Assembly (NCBI RefSeq): GCF_046097095.1
Contig: NZ_CP175699.1
Coordinates: 434,001 to 498,000 of the forward strand
From: Natrinema sp046097095
GTDB taxonomy: Archaea; Halobacteriota; Halobacteria; Halobacteriales; Natrialbaceae
Direction: 5' to 3'
Length of the DNA: 64,000 nucleotides
This document shows positions 34,817-44,133 of this stretch, piece after piece. The position numbers and the translations under genes were made by a program. The notes below the pieces were generated by a model that searched no databases, was not told the DNA's origin, and saw only the letters and a program-made list of their open reading frames with translations. Position 1 is the first letter of the stretch. Every line of letters begins with the position of its first letter.

Positions 34817-35394
34817 GGTCGAACGGTCACTGGCAACGCCCATAAATCGTCCGATGATGTCAGACGTCTCGTTTCATCAGAAACGGACCCGTCGACATCG
34901 GTACCGTCTACGTATCGTAGACGCTCACCGCCGAATCTCTGGCTGGTCGCGTCTACCGCCGGTAGATTACATCCATACAACTGTAATCAATTGACGCCGC
35001 GCGTTCGGCCGATCGGGCGTCCAGATCGGCGAGCGAACTACGTCCAACACGACCAGACGGATTAGACGGTACTTATTCCCACACTGTCGAACGACGAGAC
35101 CCCATCCCGAATGCTCTCGAACCTGTTCGGACACTGACGAATCGATTCACGCCGTACGAGGGCGAGAGCGTTTCGTTATCGACGATTGGAACGATCGCGT
35201 CGTCGAATCGGCCGTCCGCGAGCGATATGTCTACTATTGATGGATACCACGAGCACGGTTCGGGCACGGCGATCAAAAAGACGATCCGATCCGGCCGAGA
35301 CCGGTCGCGATCTATAGTCGGTCCGTTTAGCAGCAAAATCTGACTATCAGCCCAAGACATATATGGTGTGTCATTGTCACACACTTACGTCGGC
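34817..35394. promoter_or_regulatory. 578-bp divergent intergenic region
   Basis: No gene is seen. On the esterase side there is ACATATATGG (about 35358-35367), then GTGTG and CACAC arms separated by 7 nt, roughly 10-25 nt before the ATG at 35395. This could be a TATA box plus an operator. The IclR side shows no clear promoter. Confidence 0.4.
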
Positions 35395-36465
35395 ATGACT
35401 GATCACGATAAGAGAAACGGAACGACGCGAAGATCGGTTCTTCGTGGGCTCAGTATCGCCGGGTCGGCGATCGCACTGTCGACCGGCAGTGCAGCAGGTA
35501 CACCGGCTACTCCCTCGAGGGAGATCGAACGTTACGAGAACCTCACGTACGCCGAACGGCCGGACGTCGATCACGAAGACCACAGCGACGGCGAACTCCG
35601 ACTCGACCTGTATCTCCCCGATCGACGGACGCCGCGTTTGGCCCCGGTAGTAGTCTACGTTCACGGTGGGCAGTGGCTCTATGGGGACAAGGCAGATCCC
35701 GGAGAGGTGCCGATGTTCGAGCACTTCGCGCGGCGAGGGTTCGCCGTCGCGAGCATCGAGTACCGGTTCGCGACGGAGGCGACGTTCCCCGCGCAGATTC
35801 GCGACGTCAACACCGCTATCCAGTGGCTCCGTGCTCACGCTGACGACTACGATCTCGACGCAGAGAACGTCGCTACCTGGGGGACGTCCGCGGGTGCTCA
35901 TCTCGCCGCCCTCGCCGGGGTGACGAACGAGGTCAACGAGTTCGACGGCGACGGCCCTGCCGAGTACTCGAGCGACGTCCAGGCCGCCGTCTCCTGGTAC
36001 GGCATCATGGCCCTCGACCGGATGCGGGAAACGGCCCACCCGGACAGCCCATACGAGTACGAACACGCCACGGCTCCAGAATCGCTTCTCGTGGGGGAGA
36101 CCGTCGGAGAGAATCCCGAAGCCGGCCGGTACGCCAGTCCACTCAAGTACGTAGACCCCGACGATCCGCCGCTCCTCCTCTATCACGGGAACGACGATCG
36201 CATCGTCGGCCACGGACAGAGCGAGTTGCTGTTCGAGCGCGCTTGCGAGCGCTGTCACGACACCACGTTCTACGAACTCCACGGCCTCGGGCATAGTTCC
36301 GAAGACGTCTATTCGGCGTTGAGCGATGCCCCGCCGGCCGAAGCGACCGCGAGAACGGTGCACTGCAAACCCACCGATGACGCCCCGCAAGAACGAGTGA
36401 GAGACGGTCCGATCGCTTCCCTTACGGACATGGAACGGTTCCTCCGTCGCAACCTGCGGCACTGA
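35395..36465 (+). CDS. Tat-exported alpha/beta hydrolase (esterase/lipase-like)
   Basis: A 356-aa protein. The N-terminal Tat signal is RRSVLRGLSIAGSAIALSTG with a likely AAG/ATP cleavage region, so it acts outside the cell or on the surface. The hydrolase has the oxyanion HGG in VYVHGGQWLYGD, nucleophile Ser in WGTSAGAHLAAL (GxSxG), acid in YHGNDDRIVG and the catalytic His in GLGHSSEDVY. This is the BD-FAE/carboxylesterase type. The start at 35395 sets the Tat motif near residue 12; 35368 would add residues before it. It could release aromatic acids or acetyl groups from extracellular esters feeding the nearby pathways, which is inference. Confidence 0.82.
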   Translation: MTDHDKRNGTTRRSVLRGLSIAGSAIALSTGSAAGTPATPSREIERYENLTYAERPDVDHEDHSDGELRLDLYLPDRRTPRLAPVVVYVHGGQWLYGDKADPGEVPMFEHFARRGFAVASIEYRFATEATFPAQIRDVNTAIQWLRAHADDYDLDAENVATWGTSAGAHLAALAGVTNEVNEFDGDGPAEYSSDVQAAVSWYGIMALDRMRETAHPDSPYEYEHATAPESLLVGETVGENPEAGRYASPLKYVDPDDPPLLLYHGNDDRIVGHGQSELLFERACERCHDTTFYELHGLGHSSEDVYSALSDAPPAEATARTVHCKPTDDAPQERVRDGPIASLTDMERFLRRNLRH

Positions 36466-36558
36466 TACCCGGTTCGGCGGTCGAACCGCTCGAGAGGCGT
36501 CGTCAGCGGCGAGATCGGTCGAAGACGACCGAAAGGGTCGGCGCGCTCGGCGGTCGCG

Positions 36559-38181
36559 TTATTCGTCGACTGGCAGCGTCCCGTACTTTGACTCGAACTC
36601 GTCGCGGAGCACCTTCTTATCGAACTTCCCGGTCGTCGTCTTTGGGATCGACTCGATGAAGATGATCCGGTCCGGCAGCCACCACTTTGGGAACCGCTCT
36701 ACCAGGTGTTCCTTCAGCTCGTCCTCAGTGACTTCGTTTCGCTGGACGACGTAGGCGATCGGACGCTCGTCCCACTTCTCGTGTTCCATGTTGATTACCG
36801 TCGCCTCCTCGACGGCGTCGTGGGCCATCAGCTCATTCTCGAGTTCGAGTGACGAGATCCACTCGCCGCCGCTTTTGATGACGTCATCAAGGCGGTCGAC
36901 GACCTCGAGATAGCCGTACTCGTCGATTACGCCGACGTCGCCGGTCTTGAACCAACCGTCCTCGGTGAACGACGCCTCAGTCTCCTCGGGTCGGTCAAAG
37001 TATTCGTCGATGAGCCACGGCGAGCGCGCCTGAATCTCGCCAGTCGACTCCCCGTCGTGGGGGACCGGCTCGCCGCTCATGTCCCGCAGCCGAATCCGGA
37101 CGCCGGGGGCGGGGAGACCGGGCTTCATCTGCTGTTGGTAGCGCTCGCTTTCGGGGAGATCGGCCACCTCGGCCGTCGTCATCGTGTTGACGAGGTGTGG
37201 GGCAGCCTCTGTCATGCCGTACCCCTGGTGGATCGGCGCGTCGATCTCCTTGTCGAACTTCTCCATGAGCCACTCCGGCGGCGACGTACCGCCGATGAGG
37301 ACCCGGTCGAGGCTCTCAAGTTCGACGTCGTCGCGCTCGTCGTAGAACTCCGCCATCTCGAGCCAGACCGTCGTCACCGCGGCGGTGATGGTCACGTCCT
37401 CGCGATCGATGAGTTCGGCGATCTCCTCGGCGTCGGTCTTGGGGCCCGGCAGGATCAGCTTCGAGCCGGACAGCGTCGCGCTGTAGGGCAGCCCCCAGCC
37501 GTTGACGTGGTACATTGGAACGACGGGCATTACGGCGTCGTTCTCTCCGATCTCGAAAACGTCGACGTGGCCGTGTGTGAGCGTGTGAAGGTAGAGGTCT
37601 CGGTGGGAGTAGGCGGCCCCCTTCGGGAGCCCGGTCGTTCCGGAGGTGTAACAGATCCCCGCCTCCTGCTCCTCGTCGAGGTCCGGCCAGTCGTAGTCGG
37701 TGTCCTGCCCCTCGAGGAGGTCCTCGTAGGCGACGACGGGCTCGAGGTCCGTCTCGGGCACCTCGTCGTCCAGCACGACGTAGTGCTCTACCGTTTCGAG
37801 TTCGTCGGCGACGTTCTCGACGGTCTCGACAAATTGGGGGTCGACGAAGACGACCTCGTCCTCGGCCTCGTTGACGATCTCGACGAGGTGTTCGTCCGGG
37901 AGCATGTGGTTGGTCATGTGGATGCTCCGGCCGCTGCAGGAGGGTCCGAAGTACAGCTCGTAGTGGCGATAGTGGTTGATCGCCATCACTGACACGCGCG
38001 AGCCGGCGTCGACGCCGAGCTCGTCCAAGGCGTTGGCCAGCTGGGCGATCCGATCGTACGCCGCTTCGTACGTGTACCGGTGGGTCGTTCCGTCGGGCAG
38101 TTCCGAGACGATCTCCTTATGGCCGAACAGGTCAGTGGCCCGTTCGAGCATGACCCGTAACGTGAGTTCGTAGTCTCTCAT
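36559..38181 (-). CDS. Fatty/aryl acyl-CoA ligase (AMP-binding)
   Basis: A 540-aa ANL-superfamily ligase of the medium/long-chain acyl-CoA synthetase branch. The P-loop is CYTSGTTGLPKGAAYSH, the A5 motif HQGYGMTEAAP, A7 DGWFKTGDVGVID and the catalytic lysine K519 in IPKTTTGKFDKK; all are intact. It converts a carboxylic acid, ATP and CoA to the acyl-CoA. Its start overlaps the DUF35 gene stop by 4 bp, making it the last gene of the beta-oxidation operon. A substituted fatty or phenylalkanoic acid is likely given the partners. Confidence 0.88.
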   Translation of the reverse strand: MRDYELTLRVMLERATDLFGHKEIVSELPDGTTHRYTYEAAYDRIAQLANALDELGVDAGSRVSVMAINHYRHYELYFGPSCSGRSIHMTNHMLPDEHLVEIVNEAEDEVVFVDPQFVETVENVADELETVEHYVVLDDEVPETDLEPVVAYEDLLEGQDTDYDWPDLDEEQEAGICYTSGTTGLPKGAAYSHRDLYLHTLTHGHVDVFEIGENDAVMPVVPMYHVNGWGLPYSATLSGSKLILPGPKTDAEEIAELIDREDVTITAAVTTVWLEMAEFYDERDDVELESLDRVLIGGTSPPEWLMEKFDKEIDAPIHQGYGMTEAAPHLVNTMTTAEVADLPESERYQQQMKPGLPAPGVRIRLRDMSGEPVPHDGESTGEIQARSPWLIDEYFDRPEETEASFTEDGWFKTGDVGVIDEYGYLEVVDRLDDVIKSGGEWISSLELENELMAHDAVEEATVINMEHEKWDERPIAYVVQRNEVTEDELKEHLVERFPKWWLPDRIIFIESIPKTTTGKFDKKVLRDEFESKYGTLPVDE

Positions 38182-38693
38182 TTCGCATCACCGTCCGCGG
38201 GTTCGAAGCGATAGAAGACGCGTTCCTCGTCGGTCGGTCCGTCGATCTCGACGACCTTCAACGAGACCGGATCGCCGATCTCGAGGTCGCCGTACGAGGC
38301 GCCGTCAACCCGTCCAGAGAGCCTGATGGGACCGAGGTCGACGACGGCCACCACGTATGGGACGTCGTGCTCGCTCAGTCCTAGCGGGAGGCCGCCGCGG
38401 ACCTCCGAGAAGGCGAACAGCTCGCCCTTGTGGGGGAGATCGACGTACTCGAGGTCGTCGCCCGTACACTCGGGGCAGACGATTCGCGGCGGGAAGTGGA
38501 CCTCGTCGCAGTTGCGACACTGCGTCGTCGTCAGCCGCCCGTCCCGCAGGTTGTCGTAGAACTCGTGAATCTGCGTCTGATCCTCGGTCTGGAGCTCGTA
38601 GAAGTCGAGCAGTCGTGGCAGCTCGACTTCCGAGGGGACCGAGACGCGCTCCCGTTCGGCGTCGCCGTCCGTGGGGTCTGTGGTGTCAGTCAT
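38178..38693 (-). CDS. DUF35 OB-fold/zinc-ribbon protein, thiolase partner
   Basis: A 171-aa protein with the two-part DUF35 layout: a rubredoxin-like zinc ribbon with CRNCDEVHFPPRIVCPEC near residues 58-75, then an OB fold (HKGELFAFSEVRGGLPLGLS). Such proteins bind thiolase-like enzymes and are needed for their assembly or CoA handling. The start at 38693 gives ATGA-type 4-bp overlap with the thiolase stop; the longer upstream frame is Arg-rich shadow. It is part of the four-gene operon 41838-36559. Confidence 0.87.
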   Translation of the reverse strand: MTDTTDPTDGDAERERVSVPSEVELPRLLDFYELQTEDQTQIHEFYDNLRDGRLTTTQCRNCDEVHFPPRIVCPECTGDDLEYVDLPHKGELFAFSEVRGGLPLGLSEHDVPYVVAVVDLGPIRLSGRVDGASYGDLEIGDPVSLKVVEIDGPTDEERVFYRFEPADGDAK

Positions 38694-39886
38694 TGTGGAT
38701 CCCTCGCGAGCGTCATCACGCTGTGGACCGATCCGCTCCCACTTAAGTTGTGGATCAGCCCGGTCGTCGGATCGTCCACCAGTCTGTCGCTCGATACCTC
38801 GCCCTTGAACTGCCGGGTCACTTCCAGCGCCTGCGAGACGCCGGTCGCGCCCAGCGGGTGGCCACAACCCAGCAGGCCACCGCGGGGGTTGACCGCGACG
38901 TCGCCGTCGAGGCGACTGCGGCCGTCTTCGATAAATTGGCCGCCCTCGCCGCGCTCGCAAAAGCCGAGTTCCTCGTACTCGATAATCTCGCTGATCGAGA
39001 AGCAGTCGTGGATCTCGGCGATGTCGATCTCCTCGAGGGGGTCATCGATGCCGGCCTGCTCGTAGGCGTTCTGCGACGCCTTTCGGGCCTGCGGCCAGCC
39101 GGAAAAGGACGGGAGGTTATTGATCGAGTTGCCCGCCATCGACGACTGTCCGCTGCCGGTGATCCAGGCCGCGGTGTTGGTGACCTCGCGGGCTTTCTCC
39201 TCGCTCATCAAGATGACGCCCGAAGCGCCGTCCGTGATGCCGCTGCAGTCGTAGAGGTGCAGCGGCGGCGCGATCTCGGGCGACTCGGTGACCTCGTCGG
39301 GCTCGATCGCTGACCGGAACTGGGCGAAGTCGGTCTTCGCGGCGTTGCTCTTATTCTTCGCGGCGACCAGCGAGAGCTGTTCGCGGGTTGTCCCGTGCTC
39401 GTGCATGTGTCGCTGGGCATACCACGCGAAAAACGGCGGCGCGGCGAGCCCGTTGACGCCGTCAAACTCACGGTCGAGCACGTTCGACATCGACGACTGC
39501 ATCTCGGGCATGTACTCTCGGCCGAGGTTCATCTTCTCGACGCCGAGCACGAGCGCGGTGTCGAGCTGACCGGCCGCGATCGCGAGCCAGGCGTAGCGCA
39601 GCGCCGCCTGCCCGCTGGCACAGGCCAGTTCGGTCCGCGCGGTCATCTCGGTGACCTCGATGCCGAGCAGTTCCGCGACCAGCGGCGCGACGTGAGTCTG
39701 GTTCGCGAACCGCTCCGGCTGGACCGCGCCGACGAACAGCCCCTCGACGTCCTCGGGGTCGACGTCGGGGACAGCGTCGAACGTCGCCTTTCCGCCCTCT
39801 TGAGCGAGATCCTTCCACGTCGCGTCGCGTTCGCCCCAGTTCGTTTGTCCGCCACCGACGATCGCGACGTTGCGAGTCGCGGTCAC
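38690..39886 (-). CDS. Thiolase-family acetyl-CoA acyltransferase (SCP2-like)
   Basis: A 398-aa thiolase of the SCP2/non-decarboxylating type that partners with DUF35 proteins. The nucleophilic cysteine is in TELACASGQAALRY near residue 89. Later histidines are in IAEIHDCFSISEIIEYEELG and the GGLLGCGHPLGATGVSQ motif. It cleaves a 3-ketoacyl-CoA to acetyl-CoA and a shortened acyl-CoA. It starts 2 nt after the HAD/enoyl-hydratase gene and overlaps the DUF35 gene by 4 bp. Confidence 0.9.
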   Translation of the reverse strand: MTATRNVAIVGGGQTNWGERDATWKDLAQEGGKATFDAVPDVDPEDVEGLFVGAVQPERFANQTHVAPLVAELLGIEVTEMTARTELACASGQAALRYAWLAIAAGQLDTALVLGVEKMNLGREYMPEMQSSMSNVLDREFDGVNGLAAPPFFAWYAQRHMHEHGTTREQLSLVAAKNKSNAAKTDFAQFRSAIEPDEVTESPEIAPPLHLYDCSGITDGASGVILMSEEKAREVTNTAAWITGSGQSSMAGNSINNLPSFSGWPQARKASQNAYEQAGIDDPLEEIDIAEIHDCFSISEIIEYEELGFCERGEGGQFIEDGRSRLDGDVAVNPRGGLLGCGHPLGATGVSQALEVTRQFKGEVSSDRLVDDPTTGLIHNLSGSGSVHSVMTLARDPQ

Positions 39887-39888
39887 GG

Positions 39889-41838
39889 TTACTCACCCTC
39901 GAACTGCGGTTCGCGGTCCTGTCTGAACGCTGCCACGCCCTCGTACATATCGTCGGTCGTCGACAGCACCGCAAACGCCTGTTTCTCCATGGCCAGCGCC
40001 GCCTCGAGGCTGGCCTCGGGACCGTCGTTGATCACTTGCTTGGCCGCCTTCAGCGCGACCGGCGGACCCGAGACGAGGTCGTCGACGATCTCGCCAACCA
40101 GTTCCTCGAGTTCGTCGTCGGAGACGGCATGGTTGATGATGCCCCACTCCTCGGCCTGTACGGCGTCGAACTGCATCCCACGGAGCACCATTTCTTTCGT
40201 CCGGCCCTCGCCGACGAGGCGGACGAGCCGCTGGGTCGCGCCACCGCCGGGGATCACGCCGAGGTTCGTCTCGGGCGTCCCGATCGTCGAGTCCTCGGTC
40301 GCGACGCGGATGTCACACGCCAGCGCGAGCTCGATGCCCGCGCCCAGACAGAACCCGTCAATCTTCGCGACCGTCGGCCGCGGGAACTCGTAGACGGTCT
40401 GGAACATTTCGTCGACGTCCATGATGTCGGCCGGCTCGCCGGCCGTGAAGCCGGTGATGTCGGCTCCCGAACTGAACGCGCGGTCGCCGGCCCCCTCGAA
40501 GACGACGCAGGAGACCTCGTCGACATCGACGTCGTTCAGGAGCCGATCGATCTCCGCGAACATGTCCTCGGACATCGAGTTCATCCGCTCCTGGCGGTCG
40601 AGCTCGACCGCGAGGACGCCGTCGCCGTCGATTTCCCAGTTGATGTAGTGGTAGGGCGGATCAATGCGGTAGTCGTAGAAGCCCTTGCCGGCGTCCTCGC
40701 CGGTCCAGCCTTCCTCGACGAGTTCGACGAGGTGGTCGGTGGGCTCGTAGCGCTCCTCGCCGTACTCCGCGTACAGGGACTCGAGCTTCTCGAGGACGAC
40801 ATCGAGGCCGATGCGATCGCCGCGCCGACACATTCCCTCGGGGAAGCTACCGCCCAGCCGGAGCCCGATATCGATCTCCTCGGGGGTCGCGACATCGTTC
40901 CCGACGAGCCAGGCGGCCTTATTGATCATCACGGCCTCGGTACGAAGCGCGTCGTAGCCGCCCGAATCCTCGGGTTCGTAGTCGACGCCGTCACCGTCCT
41001 CGTAATCGTAGAAGCCCTTGCCGCTCTTCTTGCCGAGCTCCTCGGCCTCGACCTTCTCCGCGATGGCCGGGGGAACGGGCTGGCCGGACTCGTCGCGGAA
41101 GTGGTATGCGACGTCGATCCCGCCGAAGTCATTGAGTTCGAACGGCCCCATCGGGTAGCCCCGCTCGTAGACCATCGTGGCGTCGGCCTCCTGCACCGTC
41201 GTCTCGTCGGTCGACAGCATCCAGGCCGCCTCCTCCATGAACGGGACAAGAACGGTGTTGACGACGAAGCCATGGACGTCCTTGCGGACGTATATCGGTG
41301 TCTTATCGACCGATTCGGCCCACTCGTAGGCGATCTCTGCCGTCTCGTCGGTCGTCGCCTCGCCGTAGGTGACCTCGACGAGGTCCATCTTCACCGGCGG
41401 GTTGAAGAAGTGGAGACCGACGACCTGCTCCGGTCGGCCGGTCGCAGATGCGATCGCCGAAATCGAGAGACTTGACGTGTTCGACGCCAGGACCGCGTGA
41501 TCCGGGGCGTGTTCGTCGACCGCGGAGAACGTGTCCTCCTTTATCTCCATCTGTTCGGGGACGGCCTCGATGACCAAGTCCGCGTTCGAGACGGCCTCGC
41601 CAATGTCCGTCGTCGTCTCGATCCGCTCGAGGACCATCTCCGCGGACTCGTCGATCCGGCCTTTCTCCTCGAGTTTGCCGAGGCTCCACTCGATCTGCTC
41701 GTATCCCTCGCGGACGATGTCCTCCTCGATATCGCGCATCGCGACGTCGTAGCCGCCAATCGCGGCGACCTCCGCGATACCGTGTCCCATACTTCCGGCT
41801 CCGAGTACTGCCACTCGCTGCACGGTGTCAATCGTCAT
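39889..41838 (-). CDS. Fused 3-hydroxyacyl-CoA dehydrogenase/enoyl-CoA hydratase
   Basis: A 649-aa fusion. Residues about 1-290 are the NAD-binding dehydrogenase with VAVLGAGSMGHGIAEVA and the catalytic His in VVGLHFFNPPVKMDLVEV. A second C-terminal dehydrogenase domain follows (LRLGGSFPEGMCRRGDRIGL). From about residue 395 a crotonase domain has LDRQERMNSMSEDM, the oxyanion region FSSGADITGF and ETNLGVIPGGGATQRLVRLV. It hydrates enoyl-CoA and oxidises the 3-hydroxy product. The order (dehydrogenase first) is the archaeal arrangement. The start at 41838 lies about 28 nt after a TATA-like ATATATG (41866-41874), with a small ACAGA/TCTGT inverted repeat between. Confidence 0.9.
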   Translation of the reverse strand: MTIDTVQRVAVLGAGSMGHGIAEVAAIGGYDVAMRDIEEDIVREGYEQIEWSLGKLEEKGRIDESAEMVLERIETTTDIGEAVSNADLVIEAVPEQMEIKEDTFSAVDEHAPDHAVLASNTSSLSISAIASATGRPEQVVGLHFFNPPVKMDLVEVTYGEATTDETAEIAYEWAESVDKTPIYVRKDVHGFVVNTVLVPFMEEAAWMLSTDETTVQEADATMVYERGYPMGPFELNDFGGIDVAYHFRDESGQPVPPAIAEKVEAEELGKKSGKGFYDYEDGDGVDYEPEDSGGYDALRTEAVMINKAAWLVGNDVATPEEIDIGLRLGGSFPEGMCRRGDRIGLDVVLEKLESLYAEYGEERYEPTDHLVELVEEGWTGEDAGKGFYDYRIDPPYHYINWEIDGDGVLAVELDRQERMNSMSEDMFAEIDRLLNDVDVDEVSCVVFEGAGDRAFSSGADITGFTAGEPADIMDVDEMFQTVYEFPRPTVAKIDGFCLGAGIELALACDIRVATEDSTIGTPETNLGVIPGGGATQRLVRLVGEGRTKEMVLRGMQFDAVQAEEWGIINHAVSDDELEELVGEIVDDLVSGPPVALKAAKQVINDGPEASLEAALAMEKQAFAVLSTTDDMYEGVAAFRQDREPQFEGE

Positions 41839-42122
41839 CACAGAAATCTCTGTTATTGTCTCCCATATATCTTTGGAAGAGTAGAGCGTGTAATCCCGAG
41901 AATGGTCCACGACTGGAAGGATCAGTCTTCGAGGGTCCGATCGACGACGTTGACTGTTGACAGCGAGTGCGAGCGTCGATATCGCCGGCTATACCGGAGC
42001 CGGCCGGTCCACCGCTCGCGTCCTCACGGTGATCAATCGCGACTCCTCGCTCGAGCCCCGTTGCGGTTCAGCGTCATCGAGGAGAACGGAACGGGATCGA
42101 ACGGCGTCGAGGTTGGAGACGT

Positions 42123-43583
42123 TCAGATGAGGCCGACGGCGACGGCACCGTGGGTCAGCGCGGCCGTGACGGGGATCAGCAGCGCGGTTCGGAGAATCAA
42201 GAGGAGAGTGAGATCACGGAAGCGCATGGGGATGTCGTCGAACATGTCGACCATCATCGGTGCCGTCGCGGCGAAGAAGATCGCCTGCGCGCTCGTGACG
42301 ACCATGACGAACACCTTCGTGAACAACGACGCTTCGACGACGAGCGTCGTTCCGACGAAGTACTCGGCACCGGCGACGATGATCGCCGTGGCGGCGATTT
42401 TCGGGTCCGGAACGCCGAGAATCGTCATCAGGGGAACGAACGGCGCCGCGAGGTAGGAAAAGATGTCCGTGTTCGCCTCGAGGAGGAGTACGGCCGTCGC
42501 GATGGTCAAGACCGTACCGAGGATCATCGCGGTGAGTTTCGTTCCATCGACGAGGCCCTCGATCGCCGCGCGGGGGATCGATTTCCCCTCTTCGGCGGTT
42601 CGGACACCCTCGCTGAAGGCGAACCGGACGTAGTCAGTGACGGTACCGGTGAACTGCGGTTCCGGATCCGGCTCTGCGATGTACTCCTCGGGAACCGTCG
42701 AGAGGGGCGGAATGCGGACGAGAATCGCACCGACGATGAGCGTCGCGGTCAGGTACAGCAGGATGAGGACCGGGAAGATCTTGAGGACGCCGACGACGGC
42801 GGCGACCGCACCGATGGTCCCGAGGTTCGCGGTGGCGAAACAGGTACAAATCACGAACACTTCCCGCTTATTGTACCCGCCGCGATCGAACACGTTTCGC
42901 GTAAGGTAGTAGCCGACGCTGAACGAGCCGAGCCACGAGGCTGCGCTGTCGAGGGCCGACCGGCCAGGCAGGTTAAACAGCGGCCGCATGATCGGCTGCG
43001 CCAGCGTGCCGATGAACTGAAGTCCACCGAGCTCGGCGAGCAGATTGACGAAAATGCCGCCCAGCGGGATTACGAGCACGACCGTGAGTAGAAGCGCGTT
43101 CCAAGCGATCGTCGAGACGGCCCCACCGACTAACCAGTCGGGGCCGGTCCCGAGGAACAGCGGTACGCCGAGGAAGATCGCGATTACGCGAAACGCCCAG
43201 AACGGCTTCGACGTCTGCCAGTAATCGATCTGGAACAGCGCTTGCTGGCGTTCGTCCAGCGTGATGACGCCTTGGTAGTGCAACATCGCGACCGTCGTCA
43301 GGATCCCACCCGCGAACAGGACCGCCAGCGCGAATGTCTCGACGGCGAGCAACGACAGATTCGTGATGTACGACATCAGAATGTCGAGTGGAATCGTGGT
43401 CTGTCCCTGATATTGTACCGGAAAGAGAAAGACGAACGCGCCGGTCGCGAACGCGAGGATGAACTTGAGCGTCGGTCGTAATCGTTTCTCGACGAGGTTC
43501 GCATCGTCGATCGACTTCTGCTCTGGATTCACTGCTTCCCCCGAAATGCTATCGTCATCTTCCCAGCTCTGACTACCGAACAT
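42123..43583 (-). CDS. YjiH-family membrane protein, copy 2
   Basis: A 486-aa polytopic membrane protein, exactly the same length as the copy at 17486-18946 and nearly identical through long stretches (QPIMRPLFNLPGRSALDSAA; NVFDRGGYNKREVF; IPPLSTVPEEYIAEPDPEPQ). Differences cluster in the loops and the last third. The start at 43583 (MFGSQSWEDD) matches the paralogue; 43625 would translate the conserved promoter. It is downstream of the beta-oxidation operon on the same strand, but with its own promoter. The transported solute is unknown; its proximity to two aromatic blocks may be meaningful. Confidence 0.8.
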   Translation of the reverse strand: MFGSQSWEDDDSISGEAVNPEQKSIDDANLVEKRLRPTLKFILAFATGAFVFLFPVQYQGQTTIPLDILMSYITNLSLLAVETFALAVLFAGGILTTVAMLHYQGVITLDERQQALFQIDYWQTSKPFWAFRVIAIFLGVPLFLGTGPDWLVGGAVSTIAWNALLLTVVLVIPLGGIFVNLLAELGGLQFIGTLAQPIMRPLFNLPGRSALDSAASWLGSFSVGYYLTRNVFDRGGYNKREVFVICTCFATANLGTIGAVAAVVGVLKIFPVLILLYLTATLIVGAILVRIPPLSTVPEEYIAEPDPEPQFTGTVTDYVRFAFSEGVRTAEEGKSIPRAAIEGLVDGTKLTAMILGTVLTIATAVLLLEANTDIFSYLAAPFVPLMTILGVPDPKIAATAIIVAGAEYFVGTTLVVEASLFTKVFVMVVTSAQAIFFAATAPMMVDMFDDIPMRFRDLTLLLILRTALLIPVTAALTHGAVAVGLI

Positions 43584-44133
43584 AGCTCGACAAATAGTAC
43601 CATGGGTCATAAAAACACCGGTCATATATAGGAACGTATACTATTGTAACAACCACTGTGTTATAGCGGAATATAACCAGGCAGCGCACTAATCGCCGCC
43701 AGTGGCGAGAAAACTGACTCGATTGTCTGCGGCGGGCGAATTGGCGAGGCAGGCGATCAAAGGTAATCGCTTTCGGCCGATTAGGTTGAGTGCGCCAGGA
43801 TCGAGCGCGTTGACTACCCATGCTCCGAACGGGGTCACCGCTGGTCCAAGCGACCTCAGCGGTAACGCCCGCTCCTCGAGTTGCTTGCTCGCTTCGGCGA
43901 CCGGTTGCAGATTCGCCGCGTCCGTACTCTTGCCGTCGGCTCGAAAACACTTCGATGAGTTCGTCGGCCCTCGTCACGACCGCGGCACTGAATTCGTCGT
44001 CGACGGGGCACAGGATAATTGGCCGTTCTCACTCGTTTCTCTTCCACCATACTGCTGGTGCCGACCGCCTAGAGCGAACCGAAGCGGCTCTCACTCGGGA
44101 GCATTTATTACGGTTGACAGTGATGACGGGAGT
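43584..44133. promoter_or_regulatory. Divergent region: YjiH-2 and DUF3237 promoters
   Basis: No gene is seen. Towards YjiH-2, GTTACAATAGTAT (minus strand, 43638-43650) and TTTTTATGACCCATGG match the first copy's promoter. A GTTATA/TATAAC inverted repeat (43660-43677, spacer 6) lies further upstream. Towards DUF3237, CATTTATTA (44102-44110) is about 27 nt before the ATG at 44134. The plus-strand open frame from 43702 into DUF3237 lacks family similarity before 44134. Confidence 0.5.

Noticed and set aside
40036..41475. 479-codon plus-strand frame
   Set aside because: Antisense shadow of the 3-hydroxyacyl-CoA dehydrogenase/enoyl hydratase fusion; no domain.
43702..44133. N-terminal extension of the DUF3237 gene
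   Set aside because: The extra 144 codons show no family similarity and are Ser/Arg-rich; a TATA box at the right spacing supports the start at 44134.
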